A stretch of 64,000 nucleotides of DNA from Saprospiraceae bacterium. Its GTDB lineage: Bacteria; Bacteroidota; Bacteroidia; Chitinophagales; Saprospiraceae. The position numbers and the translations under genes were made by a program. The stretch is taken from contig JALHLK010000005.1 of assembly GCA_022844565.1 (NCBI GenBank), positions 1 to 64,000 of the forward strand, given 5' to 3'. The notes under the pieces are model-generated. The model saw nothing but the letters and a program-made list of their open reading frames with translations, was not told the origin of the DNA and made no database searches. Positions 24,130 to 32,468 of the stretch are shown in pieces (the first letter of the stretch is position 1; each line of letters opens with the position of its first letter).

Positions 24130-25274
24130 AATGCCTTTAAGTATAATGCTTTAAAATCAACTTCTGATACAGGTTTAGGATTGTTAGGATGGGCAAAATC
24201 TGCAAATGCTAAGGCTGCTAAAGTGTCTATATGCTCTATATCGACTCCTACTTCACTTAGTTTAGAATGAATACCAATGGATTGATTAAGTTCATGAATA
24301 TAAGTGATTACATCTTCACCTTTTCCAGAAGGTATATTCAAAGCTTGTGCCATGCGGTCAAAATTGGATTCAAAGCCTTGATAATTATATTCCATGCCAT
24401 AAGGAAGATTGATGGCATTGGCCAGTCCATGGTGCATATCAACGAGGGAACTCAATGGGTGAGCTAAGGAATGTACTACGCCCAAACCTTTTTGAAAGGC
24501 AATGGCCCCCATCATTGAAGCCAATAACATTTTTGACCGAGCAGCTAGATCAGGACGCAATACCGCATCTTGTATCGATTCTGCTATTAACTTCATCCCT
24601 TCTAAAGCAATACCGTCACAAATTGGATGAAAATTTTTGGCGAGGTAAGCTTCCATATTATGTGTAAGCGCATCCATACCTGTAGCCGCTGTAACATTAG
24701 CAGGCAAATCCATCGTGAGTAAAGGGTCTGCAAATACAATTTGAGCGAGAAGTTTGGGTGAGAAGAGAATCTTTTTTTGATGAGTCACGTCATCCGCTAT
24801 GATGGCAGACCTCCCTACTTCACTACCCGTACCAGCAGTGGTAGGAATGGTAATAAAATGGGGAACATCATTGGTGACATAGACATCACCACCTATCAAA
24901 TCGTCATATACGAATAAATCTTCTCGGTGGTTTATCCTTAATACGATGGCTCTTGCTACGTCTAAGGCAGCGCCTCCTCCGATCCCGATTACACCGTCTC
25001 TATCTGTGGCATCCCAATGTCCCGTACCTTTATAAACATCGGATTTGACAGGATTTTTGTGAATATCAGAAAATACCTCTACAGAAAGCCCATGTTGCCT
25101 TAGATCAGCCACAATGTCTTTAAAAAACGAAAGTTCTGCTATTACAGGGTCAGTAACAAGCAATGGTCTTAGTATATTTTTGTTTTTGAGATAGGTTCCC
25201 AATTCTTTGACTACCCCCGCTCCAAATCTTATGATGGTCGGGAAATTAAATTGTCTAATTTGTGTGAAATCCAT
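24126..25274 (-). CDS. Iron-containing alcohol dehydrogenase
   Basis: Group III (Fe-dependent) alcohol dehydrogenase, 382 aa. NAD binding is by GIGGGAALDVARA (about 96-108) and TIPTTAGTGSEVG. Metal ligands are Asp and His in TGMDALTHNMEAY (about 195 and 199) and His residues in VVHSLAHPLSSLVDMHHGLANA (about 263 and 277). It lies between the glutamylation enzyme and the hydrolase/aldehyde dehydrogenase, where the Puu pathway would need an FAD amine oxidase (PuuB). That implies the glutamylated compound is an amino alcohol. No PuuB is found in the window. Confidence 0.9.
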   Translation of the reverse strand: MDFTQIRQFNFPTIIRFGAGVVKELGTYLKNKNILRPLLVTDPVIAELSFFKDIVADLRQHGLSVEVFSDIHKNPVKSDVYKGTGHWDATDRDGVIGIGGGAALDVARAIVLRINHREDLFVYDDLIGGDVYVTNDVPHFITIPTTAGTGSEVGRSAIIADDVTHQKKILFSPKLLAQIVFADPLLTMDLPANVTAATGMDALTHNMEAYLAKNFHPICDGIALEGMKLIAESIQDAVLRPDLAARSKMLLASMMGAIAFQKGLGVVHSLAHPLSSLVDMHHGLANAINLPYGMEYNYQGFESNFDRMAQALNIPSGKGEDVITYIHELNQSIGIHSKLSEVGVDIEHIDTLAALAFADFAHPNNPKPVSEVDFKALYLKAL

Positions 25275-25294
25275 AAAATGTCTGACTTACTTTT

Positions 25295-26650
25295 TTAAAT
25301 TATTTCAAAATATCTTCGCTTTTCCCAATCACTTACAGCTATATTGTATTGTTTACACTCCCATTCTCTTGTGGCAACAAAATGGTCTACAAAAGCTGCA
25401 CCAAACAATTCTTTAGCGATACCACTTTCTTTCATGGCTTGTGTTGCTTTTTCTAAACTGCCAGGTAGGACTCCAAAACGAGTGTCTATATAGCCATTCC
25501 CTTGGGTGGAAACTTGTAATGATAAATTATTTTTAATACCGAACAATCCTGCGGCCAAACACGCAGCCATAGCTAAATAAGGATTGGTGTCTGAACCGAT
25601 AACCCTTGTCTCAAGTCGCGAGGATTTATGCCCACTCGGCAAAGCACGTAGAGCCACTGTCCTATTGTCTATGCCCCAAGTCAAGGTAGTAGGTGCCCAA
25701 GCACCTTCTACGAGTCTTTTGAATGAATTGATTGTTGGTGCCATCATGGGCAAAATATGAGGTAGGCAAAATAATTGACCTGCAATATAGTTTTTCATCA
25801 GTTCACTCATCCCATTTGGTTCCTTTTCATCATAAAAAAGGTTGACTTGTGAATCACTCGCCCAAAGACTCTGATGGACGTGCCCACCACAGCCAGGTAA
25901 CTTTTCATCGATTTTGGCCATAAATGTTGCCATGATTTGATGATGGTAAGCAATTTCTTTTACCGAGGTTTTGAATAGAACTGCTCTATCAGCCGCTTCC
26001 ATAATGTGTGAATATGTAATAGCTGCTTCATAAACTCCAGGGCCGGTTTCGGTATGCAAACCCTCTATAGGAATATCAAAATCACACAATTTCTTAAATA
26101 AATCCGAAATAAAGTCATTTTTCAAAGTACTGCGGAGAATAGAATACCCAAACATTCCTGGAGTGAGAGGTTTTAGATTTTGATAATCTTTATCATGACT
26201 TGTTTGTGGTGTTTCTTCAAAATTAAACCATTCAAACTCCTGACTAAAATAAGGATTAAAACCTTGATCCTTAGCCTCGTTCGTCAGTATTTTTAATAAA
26301 TTTCTTGGAGACACGTCAGTTTTATGCTCCTCCTTTTCCACCAATTCGCAAAGAAAAAATGGTAAGTTATCCTCCCATGGAATTTTTCTAAAAGTCTCTA
26401 AAAGAATTCTAGCTGGTGCATCAGGATAACCCGAATGCCAACCTGTATACTGGGTGTTGGTATAGGAAACATCAGCCATATCCCATCCAAAAACCACATT
26501 GCAAAATCCAAAGTCTGACTGAATTAAAGACAAAAACTTATCAACGCTGATATACTTTCCTCTTAGCACACCATCAATATCCACCAAAGCAAGTTTTACC
26601 TTCTTAGCAGCATGATTTTTTACATAGTTGATCGTAGTTGTATTATCCAT
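25295..26650 (-). CDS. Glutamine synthetase family protein (gamma-glutamyl-amine synthetase, PuuA/GlnA4-like)
   Basis: 451-aa class III-like GS protein that would ligate the gamma-carboxyl of glutamate to a primary amine with ATP. Visible motifs: LVDIDGVLRGKYI at the start of the beta-grasp domain, HTETGPGVYEAAI (metal Glu residues, about 199-211), GCGGHVHQSLW (about 255-265), DNRTVALRALP, and RLETRVIGSDTNPYLAMAACLAAGL, the signature of the PuuA/GlnT group rather than true GlnA. The adenylylation loop Tyr of GlnA is absent. It overlaps the permease gene by 8 bp. Ethanolamine or another amino alcohol is the likely amine because an alcohol dehydrogenase follows. Confidence 0.87.
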   Translation of the reverse strand: MDNTTTINYVKNHAAKKVKLALVDIDGVLRGKYISVDKFLSLIQSDFGFCNVVFGWDMADVSYTNTQYTGWHSGYPDAPARILLETFRKIPWEDNLPFFLCELVEKEEHKTDVSPRNLLKILTNEAKDQGFNPYFSQEFEWFNFEETPQTSHDKDYQNLKPLTPGMFGYSILRSTLKNDFISDLFKKLCDFDIPIEGLHTETGPGVYEAAITYSHIMEAADRAVLFKTSVKEIAYHHQIMATFMAKIDEKLPGCGGHVHQSLWASDSQVNLFYDEKEPNGMSELMKNYIAGQLFCLPHILPMMAPTINSFKRLVEGAWAPTTLTWGIDNRTVALRALPSGHKSSRLETRVIGSDTNPYLAMAACLAAGLFGIKNNLSLQVSTQGNGYIDTRFGVLPGSLEKATQAMKESGIAKELFGAAFVDHFVATREWECKQYNIAVSDWEKRRYFEII

Positions 26651-27980
26651 TTGTATTTCTCCTGTAGAAGATCACAAAAATAATATAAAAACCAATCAAT
26701 ATGCCAAGATAGACAAAAAACAATTTTGTGTTATAAAAAACAACTGCTATCAAAGCACAAATAGAGAGTATAAGCGCAATGATAGGCAACCAAGGGTAGA
26801 AGGGCACCTTGTAGGGTCTTACCATATCGGGATGTGATTTTCTCAATTTGAGGACTGAAAACATAGCAATAATATAAATCGAAAGCGCACCAATCACAGC
26901 AATGGTGATAACTTCAGCGGTTTTATTGGTAAATAAGGCCAAAATGCCTATGCCTGAATTAAATAGTAAGGCATTTGCTGGAGTTTTAAAACGTTTATGA
27001 ATTGATCCTAAGAATTTTGGACCGTACCCTACTTTACCAAATTCGTAGGTAGACCGTCCAGAAGCGAGTATGAGCCCATGAAAAGAAGCCACCAATCCGA
27101 ATAAACCTATCGTAAGCAGTAAATGAAAAAGCCAATTGCTATCGCCAACCACTTGTTTCATTGCCAATGGCAGCGGGGAGTCTGAACTCTCGCCACCCAC
27201 TCCATTCACAAAGACGATTTTCTCCCAACCTCCAACGCCCACTGCGGATATAAAAACCATAACGCACAATAAAACCAACGTACTCAAAACCAATACAAAA
27301 CTTTTCTGCACGTCTTTTTGTGGGTTTTTAGCCTCTTCTGCCACATTCGCTAATCCTTCTATTCCTAAGAAAAACCAAATCGCAAAAGGGATTGCTGCAA
27401 ATACGCCTCCCCATCCATTTGGTAAATTATTAGTGTGTAAGTTTTCAATATTGAATTTTGGTATTGTCACACCCGTAAAAATAATTAACTCGATTACAGC
27501 CACAATTGTGATGACCAATTCAAACCTTGCAGCAGCTTTTACCCCATAAATATTCAGTAGCGTAAAGATCAAATAAGCTGCGAGTGCAATAGCAATGATA
27601 GGAATATCTGGAAATGCTAAGTTGAAATATGCACCAATACCAAATGCAATGGCAGGAGGGGCAAAAACAAACTCAATAATCTGCGAAAGTCCGGCAAAAA
27701 ACGCTACGTCCTTACCAAAAGCTTTAGAAGCATAATCAAACACGCCTCCCGCTTTTGGAATAGCACATGCCAATTCTGAATAAGAAAGACTAAAACAGGC
27801 GTACATAATAATGATCATACCTGTGGCGATTGCTAAGCCTAAAGTACCCCCTTCCTTCAATCCTAGATTCCATCCAAAGTACATCCCCGAGATTACATAA
27901 CCCACACCTAGACCCCATAACATCAGAGGACTCAAAACCTTTTTAAGTTCTGACTTTTCGTTTTGTGTATTTTCTAGCAT
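26643..27980 (-). CDS. APC superfamily permease, ethanolamine-permease-like
   Basis: A 445-aa inner-membrane transporter with about 12 helices. The stretches YVISGMYFGWNLGLKEGG, ELACAIPKAGGVFDYASKAFG, IIEFVFAPPAIAFGIGAYF and FFLGIEGLANVAEEAKNPQKD closely follow the pattern I associate with ethanolamine permeases (eat/TIGR00908 group) rather than the putrescine importer PuuP. It is first of the five-gene operon, so it probably imports the amine that the synthetase glutamylates. The family (APC) is certain. The substrate is an inference and needs a profile search. Confidence 0.85.
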   Translation of the reverse strand: MLENTQNEKSELKKVLSPLMLWGLGVGYVISGMYFGWNLGLKEGGTLGLAIATGMIIIMYACFSLSYSELACAIPKAGGVFDYASKAFGKDVAFFAGLSQIIEFVFAPPAIAFGIGAYFNLAFPDIPIIAIALAAYLIFTLLNIYGVKAAARFELVITIVAVIELIIFTGVTIPKFNIENLHTNNLPNGWGGVFAAIPFAIWFFLGIEGLANVAEEAKNPQKDVQKSFVLVLSTLVLLCVMVFISAVGVGGWEKIVFVNGVGGESSDSPLPLAMKQVVGDSNWLFHLLLTIGLFGLVASFHGLILASGRSTYEFGKVGYGPKFLGSIHKRFKTPANALLFNSGIGILALFTNKTAEVITIAVIGALSIYIIAMFSVLKLRKSHPDMVRPYKVPFYPWLPIIALILSICALIAVVFYNTKLFFVYLGILIGFYIIFVIFYRRNTNG

Positions 27981-28028
27981 TGGTTACTTTTTAATTGGGT
28001 GTGAAATCTCGTTTAGCATTTTGTGAAA

Positions 28029-29066
28029 TTATGGTGCTGGATCTGGGATCAAATTGTGTATCAGATTAATTTCTTTAAATAACTCTTCTGTCATATTTAC
28101 ATTTATAGAAGCAATATTTTCTTTCAATTGAGTCATAGAAGTAGCTCCGATGATGTTTGAAGTAACAAAAAATCTAGAATTGACAAATGCTAATGACATA
28201 TCGGTCAAGCTCAATCCATGTTTTTCTGCCAATTCCAAATACAATTCAGTGGCTTTTAAGGAGTTTTCAGAGTTGTATCTTGATAATCGGGCAAACTTAT
28301 TGATTCGACAATTTTCATCATCGAGACCTTTGTTGAATTTGCCTGTAAGCCTTCCAAATGCCAAAGGTGAGTATGCCAAAAGGCCAATATTTTCTCTCAC
28401 AGATATTTCAGAAAGTCCAACTTCATAGGTTCTATTGAGTAAATTATAAGGATTCTGGATAGAAACGAGCATTGGACAACCCAATTCTTTACATATCTCC
28501 CGAAATCGCATGATTCCCCATGGACTTTCATTGGATACACCCCAATATTTTATTTTACCGTCATTGATTAATTGGTGTAATGCCTCTACCGTCTCCACCA
28601 TATTGTCTTCCCATGCACCATCATGAACATCATAACCCCTCAAGCCAAACATGTTCATTTTTCGCTCGGGAAAATGTAGTTGGTACAAGTCGATATAGTC
28701 CGTTTGTAATCTAGTCAAACTGCCTTCAATGGCTTCGTTGATTCTCTTTTTTGTAAATCCTACGCCATTGTGGATGTAATCAAAAAATGGCAAAGGACCT
28801 GTAACTTTACTAGCCAAAATGACCTTGTCTCTATTGCCAGTGCTAGTAAACCATGTCCCCACGATTCGTTCTGTGCTACCTTGAGTCTCCTTCCTTCCTG
28901 GCACAGAATACATTTCTGCGGTATCAAAAAAATTGATTCCTTGATCCAATGCATAACTCATCTGTTCATGCCCTTCCGCTTCTGTATTTTGCTCTCCGAA
29001 GGTCATGGTGCCCAAGCATATTAAACTGACACTTTCATTAGTATTACCTAATTTATTGTATTTCAT
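28029..29066 (-). CDS. Aldo/keto reductase
   Basis: A 345-aa NADPH-dependent (beta/alpha)8 oxidoreductase of the Tas/YghZ-like group. The catalytic tetrad is visible as Asp in INFFDTAEMYS (about 48), Tyr in the same block (about 53), Lys in VILASKVTG (about 86) and His in DLYQLHFPE (about 130). The NADPH-binding IIGATSMTQLKENI lies near the C terminus. It is 48 bp upstream of the permease gene on the same strand and has its own -7 box at 29102-29109. Whether it belongs to the amine pathway is open. Confidence 0.88.
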   Translation of the reverse strand: MKYNKLGNTNESVSLICLGTMTFGEQNTEAEGHEQMSYALDQGINFFDTAEMYSVPGRKETQGSTERIVGTWFTSTGNRDKVILASKVTGPLPFFDYIHNGVGFTKKRINEAIEGSLTRLQTDYIDLYQLHFPERKMNMFGLRGYDVHDGAWEDNMVETVEALHQLINDGKIKYWGVSNESPWGIMRFREICKELGCPMLVSIQNPYNLLNRTYEVGLSEISVRENIGLLAYSPLAFGRLTGKFNKGLDDENCRINKFARLSRYNSENSLKATELYLELAEKHGLSLTDMSLAFVNSRFFVTSNIIGATSMTQLKENIASINVNMTEELFKEINLIHNLIPDPAP

Positions 29067-29101
29067 ATATTTAAATAATTATAATTAATCGATTATTGCT
29101 T

Positions 29102-29109
29102 CAAAGATA
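29102..29109 (-). promoter_or_regulatory. -7 box (TATCTTTG) of the aldo/keto reductase
   Basis: Exact TAnnTTTG match on the minus strand, 35 bp before the start codon at 29066. No good TTTG at the expected distance upstream. Confidence 0.4.
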
Positions 29110-29159
29110 TTTAAAACAATTGACTTTGTCGTAGGGATTTTGTGAATAATTTGTAAAGT

Positions 29160-29336
29160 TTGTCAGCGCGTTAGGATTTTAGCGCATTTGATTGTTAGCT
29201 TTTTCAATTCTAAAACCTAACCCCTACTTTAAAACTTAACTTTCTTAACCCACCTTAACCTCCCTTTGATTTTAGCTCATTAGATCGTTGGCTTTTTCAA
29301 TTCTAATACCTACACCCTAACACCTAACCCCTACTT
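29160..29336 (-). repeat. Intergenic CCTAACCCC repeats after the polymerase gene
   Basis: Read on the minus strand from the polymerase stop codon, the spacer opens TAAGTAGGGGTTAGGTGTTAGGG and continues with further TTAGG words. Two long imperfect direct copies share GCTTTTTCAATTCTAA followed by ACC words and CTAACCCCTACTT (about 29193-29230 and 29287-29336). No ORF. Same family as 4144-4362 and 6976-7075. Confidence 0.65.
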
Positions 29337-32301
29337 AATACCTCCCATCCTTCACATACGGCAACTTCTCTATTTTATCAACCTCCACACTTGGGAAGCC
29401 GAAATCATCCACTACTTTACCAATGATCAGATACAAGCCCCGACCTCTGAATGGATACTTAGCAAAAGCCAATGGGAAATGAGTTGTGTCGAAATATTGC
29501 CCATTTCTATCCAGCCAAGTCCCAAATGCCATCAATTTCCTATTGGAAGTGGTAACGGGCTTTTGAGTGACATAATACCCCACCATACTAATCGTTTTAT
29601 TTAAAAGTGATTTTAATTGCGAGGCTACGACATTGGTATATTGGCCCCCTACTAGGTACTTGGCATCTATCTCCGTAGTGTTCAGCAAGTCAAATGGCGA
29701 ACAAAGTGGGAATCCAAGAATCTCTATTTCATCAAATGCCTGCTCATGAGGTATTTCGTCTAAGATTGGTAGTTCGTAATCGTCGGGCTCTAGTTCGAAA
29801 ATCGTCTGAGTATGGACCAAAGTAGCAGAGGGATTGAAGACAGCATTCTTTTCCCACATCAATTGGTATTTATTTAAACCCGTAAATCTGAAGGCTCCGA
29901 TGCGTATCAAAATCTCTAATTGCTCTTTGCTTATTTTGATCCGATTGACAAAATCTTGGAGGTCGTGGTAGGATCCATTGTACATTCGCTCTTCAACGAT
30001 TTGCTGAGCCAGCTTTTGCTCTACGTTCGCCATATGTACGAAGCCTAAGTAGATGGTCGTACCGTAAATATGCGTGAGATACCTACTATAGTTTACACAT
30101 GGAGGTTCGATTTTAGCTCCACACATGCGCGCTTCGTGTACATAAAACTCCGTATGATAGAAGCCACCAAAATTATTGATCACACCTGTCATAAACTCCA
30201 AGGGGAAGTAGGTCTTGAGATAAAGCGACTGAAAAGACTCCACTGCAAAAGAAGCAGAGTGCGCTTTGCAAAACGAATAGCCACTAAAACTCTCAACTTG
30301 TCTCCAAACCTCTTGACTCAAGTCATCAGGATAGCCTCTATTTTTGCAATTTTCAAAAAACTTATGGTGCAAATTGCGAAAAGTATCTGAATTCTTTTTC
30401 TTACCCGTCATGATACGTCTCAATACATCAGACTCATCTAGGTCAAGTCCTGCAAAGTGATGCACGATCTTCATTACATCTTCTTGATAGACCATCACTC
30501 CGAAGGTCTCACCTAAATGCTCTTCAAATACAGGATGCAAATAAGTAAAACTGTCAGGCTTGTGAAATCGCAAGATATATTCGCGCATCATACCCGATTG
30601 AGCTACTCCGGGTCTTATGATCGAACTCGCAGCCACTAAGTGTACATAATTGTCACACTTTAGCTTTGATAACAGGCCTCGCATAGCAGGAGATTCTATA
30701 TAAAAACAACCAATACACTGTCCTGACTTCAATTGGGCTTTGACATTAACATCCTCCTTTATCATACACACATTGTGTATGTCGATCGCCTTACCCTGAT
30801 TTTCTTTGACCAAATCTACGGCATCCTTGATGTGTCCAAGTCCTCGCTGACTCAATACATCATATTTATGAAACTGCAAGTCTTCTGCTCCATACATGTC
30901 AAAATGTACGATGGGGAAGCCTTTAGGCATCAATTGTAGAGCCGTGTGGTAGCGCAATGGTCGCTCACTTATTAAAATACCTCCTGCATGGATTGACAAG
31001 TAATTAGGCAAACCTTCTATCATTTTGCCGTATTTGAATATGTGTCTAGCAAAAGGATGGTGCCTATCCGAAGCCAAAGGATGATCGACGATTAAATCGA
31101 TGTCCGCCTTAGGCAATCCTAAGACTTTACCCAATTCGCGTATGATGGACTTACCTTTGAAGGTATTGTAAGTGGCGAGTAAGGCGGTAAATTCTTTACC
31201 ATATCGCTTAAAAATGTAATCAGTGACATCATCGCGATTGTTCCACGAAAAATCAATATCAAAGTCTGGTGGTGAGCTCCGATAGGGATTGATAAATCGC
31301 TCAAAGTAAAGATCTAACTCTAGTGGGTCAACATCTGTGATTTTCAGTGTGTAAGCTACTATAGAGTTGGCCCCACTACCCCGCCCTACGTGATAATAAC
31401 CCACACTATGCGCATAGCGTACAATGTCCCACGTGATCAAAAAATAGGCACAAAACCCCATTTGCTCAATGACTTTAAGCTCTTTGTGGGTACGCTGTAA
31501 TGCTTTTTTATTATAACCATAGCGCTGTTCACATCCTTTTAGGGCTAATTTAGTGAGAAGGTCCATATCGTCGGCCTTGCTACCAGTAAATGTCTGCCTA
31601 TTATGCAAAGGCGTTGATGGCATATCAATATGGCATTGACTAAGCAAGTATTCGGTATTCTCAATGATTTTTGGATACTGCTCAAAAGCCTTTTTTAATT
31701 GATCTTCGGGGAGGAAAATCTCTGAAGACTTAGCATGTTGCTTGACTTCTAACTTGCTAACAACGATATTCAGATCTATACAACGCAGTAACTTATGGGC
31801 CTTATATCCATCATTATCCGCAAAAGTGACGGGGCTGAATATGACCAATTTTTCAAGATGATTACGCATGTAGGATGAGTACAAGTGATTAACCTCTTCA
31901 GGTCGAACACCCACGTATTCGTTTTCACTCAAATGTTGGATACCTTTGGGTAAGTGTCGGTATATAACGAAGGCATGCTTAAAATCAGGAGCTATTTTGG
32001 GCAATGGTCTGTCACTGAGCGAATGGTCTGTCAAGTGCTCACACAATTCACCCCATCCATCTTCGTTTTTGGCAATACCCAGATATAAAAATTCATGATC
32101 TTGAGACCTAAACTCAATACCTACCTTGGGATCAATATTCAATGCTCGACATGCATTGATAAACTGATATGTACACGATGTATTGTTGATATCGGTGAGC
32201 ACCAATCTCTTTATTCCTTGATTATATGCTAATTGTGCAAGCTTCTCTGGAGAGAGGAGTCCGTATTTTAGAGAGTAGTAAGTGTGACAATTGGTATACA
32301 T
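29335..32301 (-). CDS. DNA polymerase III alpha subunit, short DnaE2-like form
   Basis: C-family DNA polymerase, 988 aa, well short of the replicative Bacteroidota DnaE (over 1,100). The N-terminal PHP domain is degenerate: it reads MYTNCHTYYSLKYG where active PHP has HxH, and LTDINN where a His is expected. The polymerase core has YHVGRGSGANSIVAY (about 296-310) and catalytic aspartates in PDFDIDFSW (about 339-347). KFGYIF-type palm and thumb blocks follow, and a short OB-like tail ends the protein. The MYxNCHxYYSLKYG start resembles the translesion DnaE2/ImuC group. No imuA/imuB partners are in the window. Confidence 0.88.
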   Translation of the reverse strand: MYTNCHTYYSLKYGLLSPEKLAQLAYNQGIKRLVLTDINNTSCTYQFINACRALNIDPKVGIEFRSQDHEFLYLGIAKNEDGWGELCEHLTDHSLSDRPLPKIAPDFKHAFVIYRHLPKGIQHLSENEYVGVRPEEVNHLYSSYMRNHLEKLVIFSPVTFADNDGYKAHKLLRCIDLNIVVSKLEVKQHAKSSEIFLPEDQLKKAFEQYPKIIENTEYLLSQCHIDMPSTPLHNRQTFTGSKADDMDLLTKLALKGCEQRYGYNKKALQRTHKELKVIEQMGFCAYFLITWDIVRYAHSVGYYHVGRGSGANSIVAYTLKITDVDPLELDLYFERFINPYRSSPPDFDIDFSWNNRDDVTDYIFKRYGKEFTALLATYNTFKGKSIIRELGKVLGLPKADIDLIVDHPLASDRHHPFARHIFKYGKMIEGLPNYLSIHAGGILISERPLRYHTALQLMPKGFPIVHFDMYGAEDLQFHKYDVLSQRGLGHIKDAVDLVKENQGKAIDIHNVCMIKEDVNVKAQLKSGQCIGCFYIESPAMRGLLSKLKCDNYVHLVAASSIIRPGVAQSGMMREYILRFHKPDSFTYLHPVFEEHLGETFGVMVYQEDVMKIVHHFAGLDLDESDVLRRIMTGKKKNSDTFRNLHHKFFENCKNRGYPDDLSQEVWRQVESFSGYSFCKAHSASFAVESFQSLYLKTYFPLEFMTGVINNFGGFYHTEFYVHEARMCGAKIEPPCVNYSRYLTHIYGTTIYLGFVHMANVEQKLAQQIVEERMYNGSYHDLQDFVNRIKISKEQLEILIRIGAFRFTGLNKYQLMWEKNAVFNPSATLVHTQTIFELEPDDYELPILDEIPHEQAFDEIEILGFPLCSPFDLLNTTEIDAKYLVGGQYTNVVASQLKSLLNKTISMVGYYVTQKPVTTSNRKLMAFGTWLDRNGQYFDTTHFPLAFAKYPFRGRGLYLIIGKVVDDFGFPSVEVDKIEKLPYVKDGRY

Positions 32302-32305
32302 GACA

Positions 32306-32313
32306 CAAATGTA
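32306..32313 (-). promoter_or_regulatory. -7 box (TACATTTG) directly before the polymerase start codon
   Basis: On the minus strand TACATTTG ends only 4 bp before the ATG at 32301-32299, so a transcript starting at the usual distance would be leaderless. No clear TTTG box upstream and no LexA-like palindrome seen. Confidence 0.35.
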
Positions 32314-32415
32314 AGCATATTATACGACTATATAGACATTATAATTCCTAAATATTCGTTATTTTTAATTGGATAAAAATATAGTTGTTTTCCTTCAAAT
32401 AAATCAAAAGAAACC

Positions 32416-32449
32416 CTACTATGTAGTAGCTTTTAAAAGCTTAGCTTTG
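32416..32449 (+). promoter_or_regulatory. Promoter with two adjacent palindromes before the DUF1800/DUF1501 pair
   Basis: CTACTATGTAGTAG (32416-32429, 6-bp arms around TG) abuts AGCTTTTAAAAGCT (32428-32441, perfect 14-bp palindrome). TAGCTTTG (32442-32449) matches the -7 consensus, 19 bp before the start codon at 32469. The palindromes occupy the region where a repressor or activator would act. Confidence 0.4.
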
Positions 32450-32468
32450 CCACATAAATCAATAAATT

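Noticed and set aside
27136-27549. 137-codon plus-strand ORF inside the ethanolamine-type permease gene
   Set aside because: Low-complexity Thr/Asn/Pro translation opposite a real gene.
22065-27980. Straightforward putrescine (Puu) catabolism operon
   Set aside because: No PuuB-type amine oxidase and no GABA transaminase; an alcohol dehydrogenase is present instead and the permease resembles ethanolamine permeases. Putrescine is kept only as an alternative.
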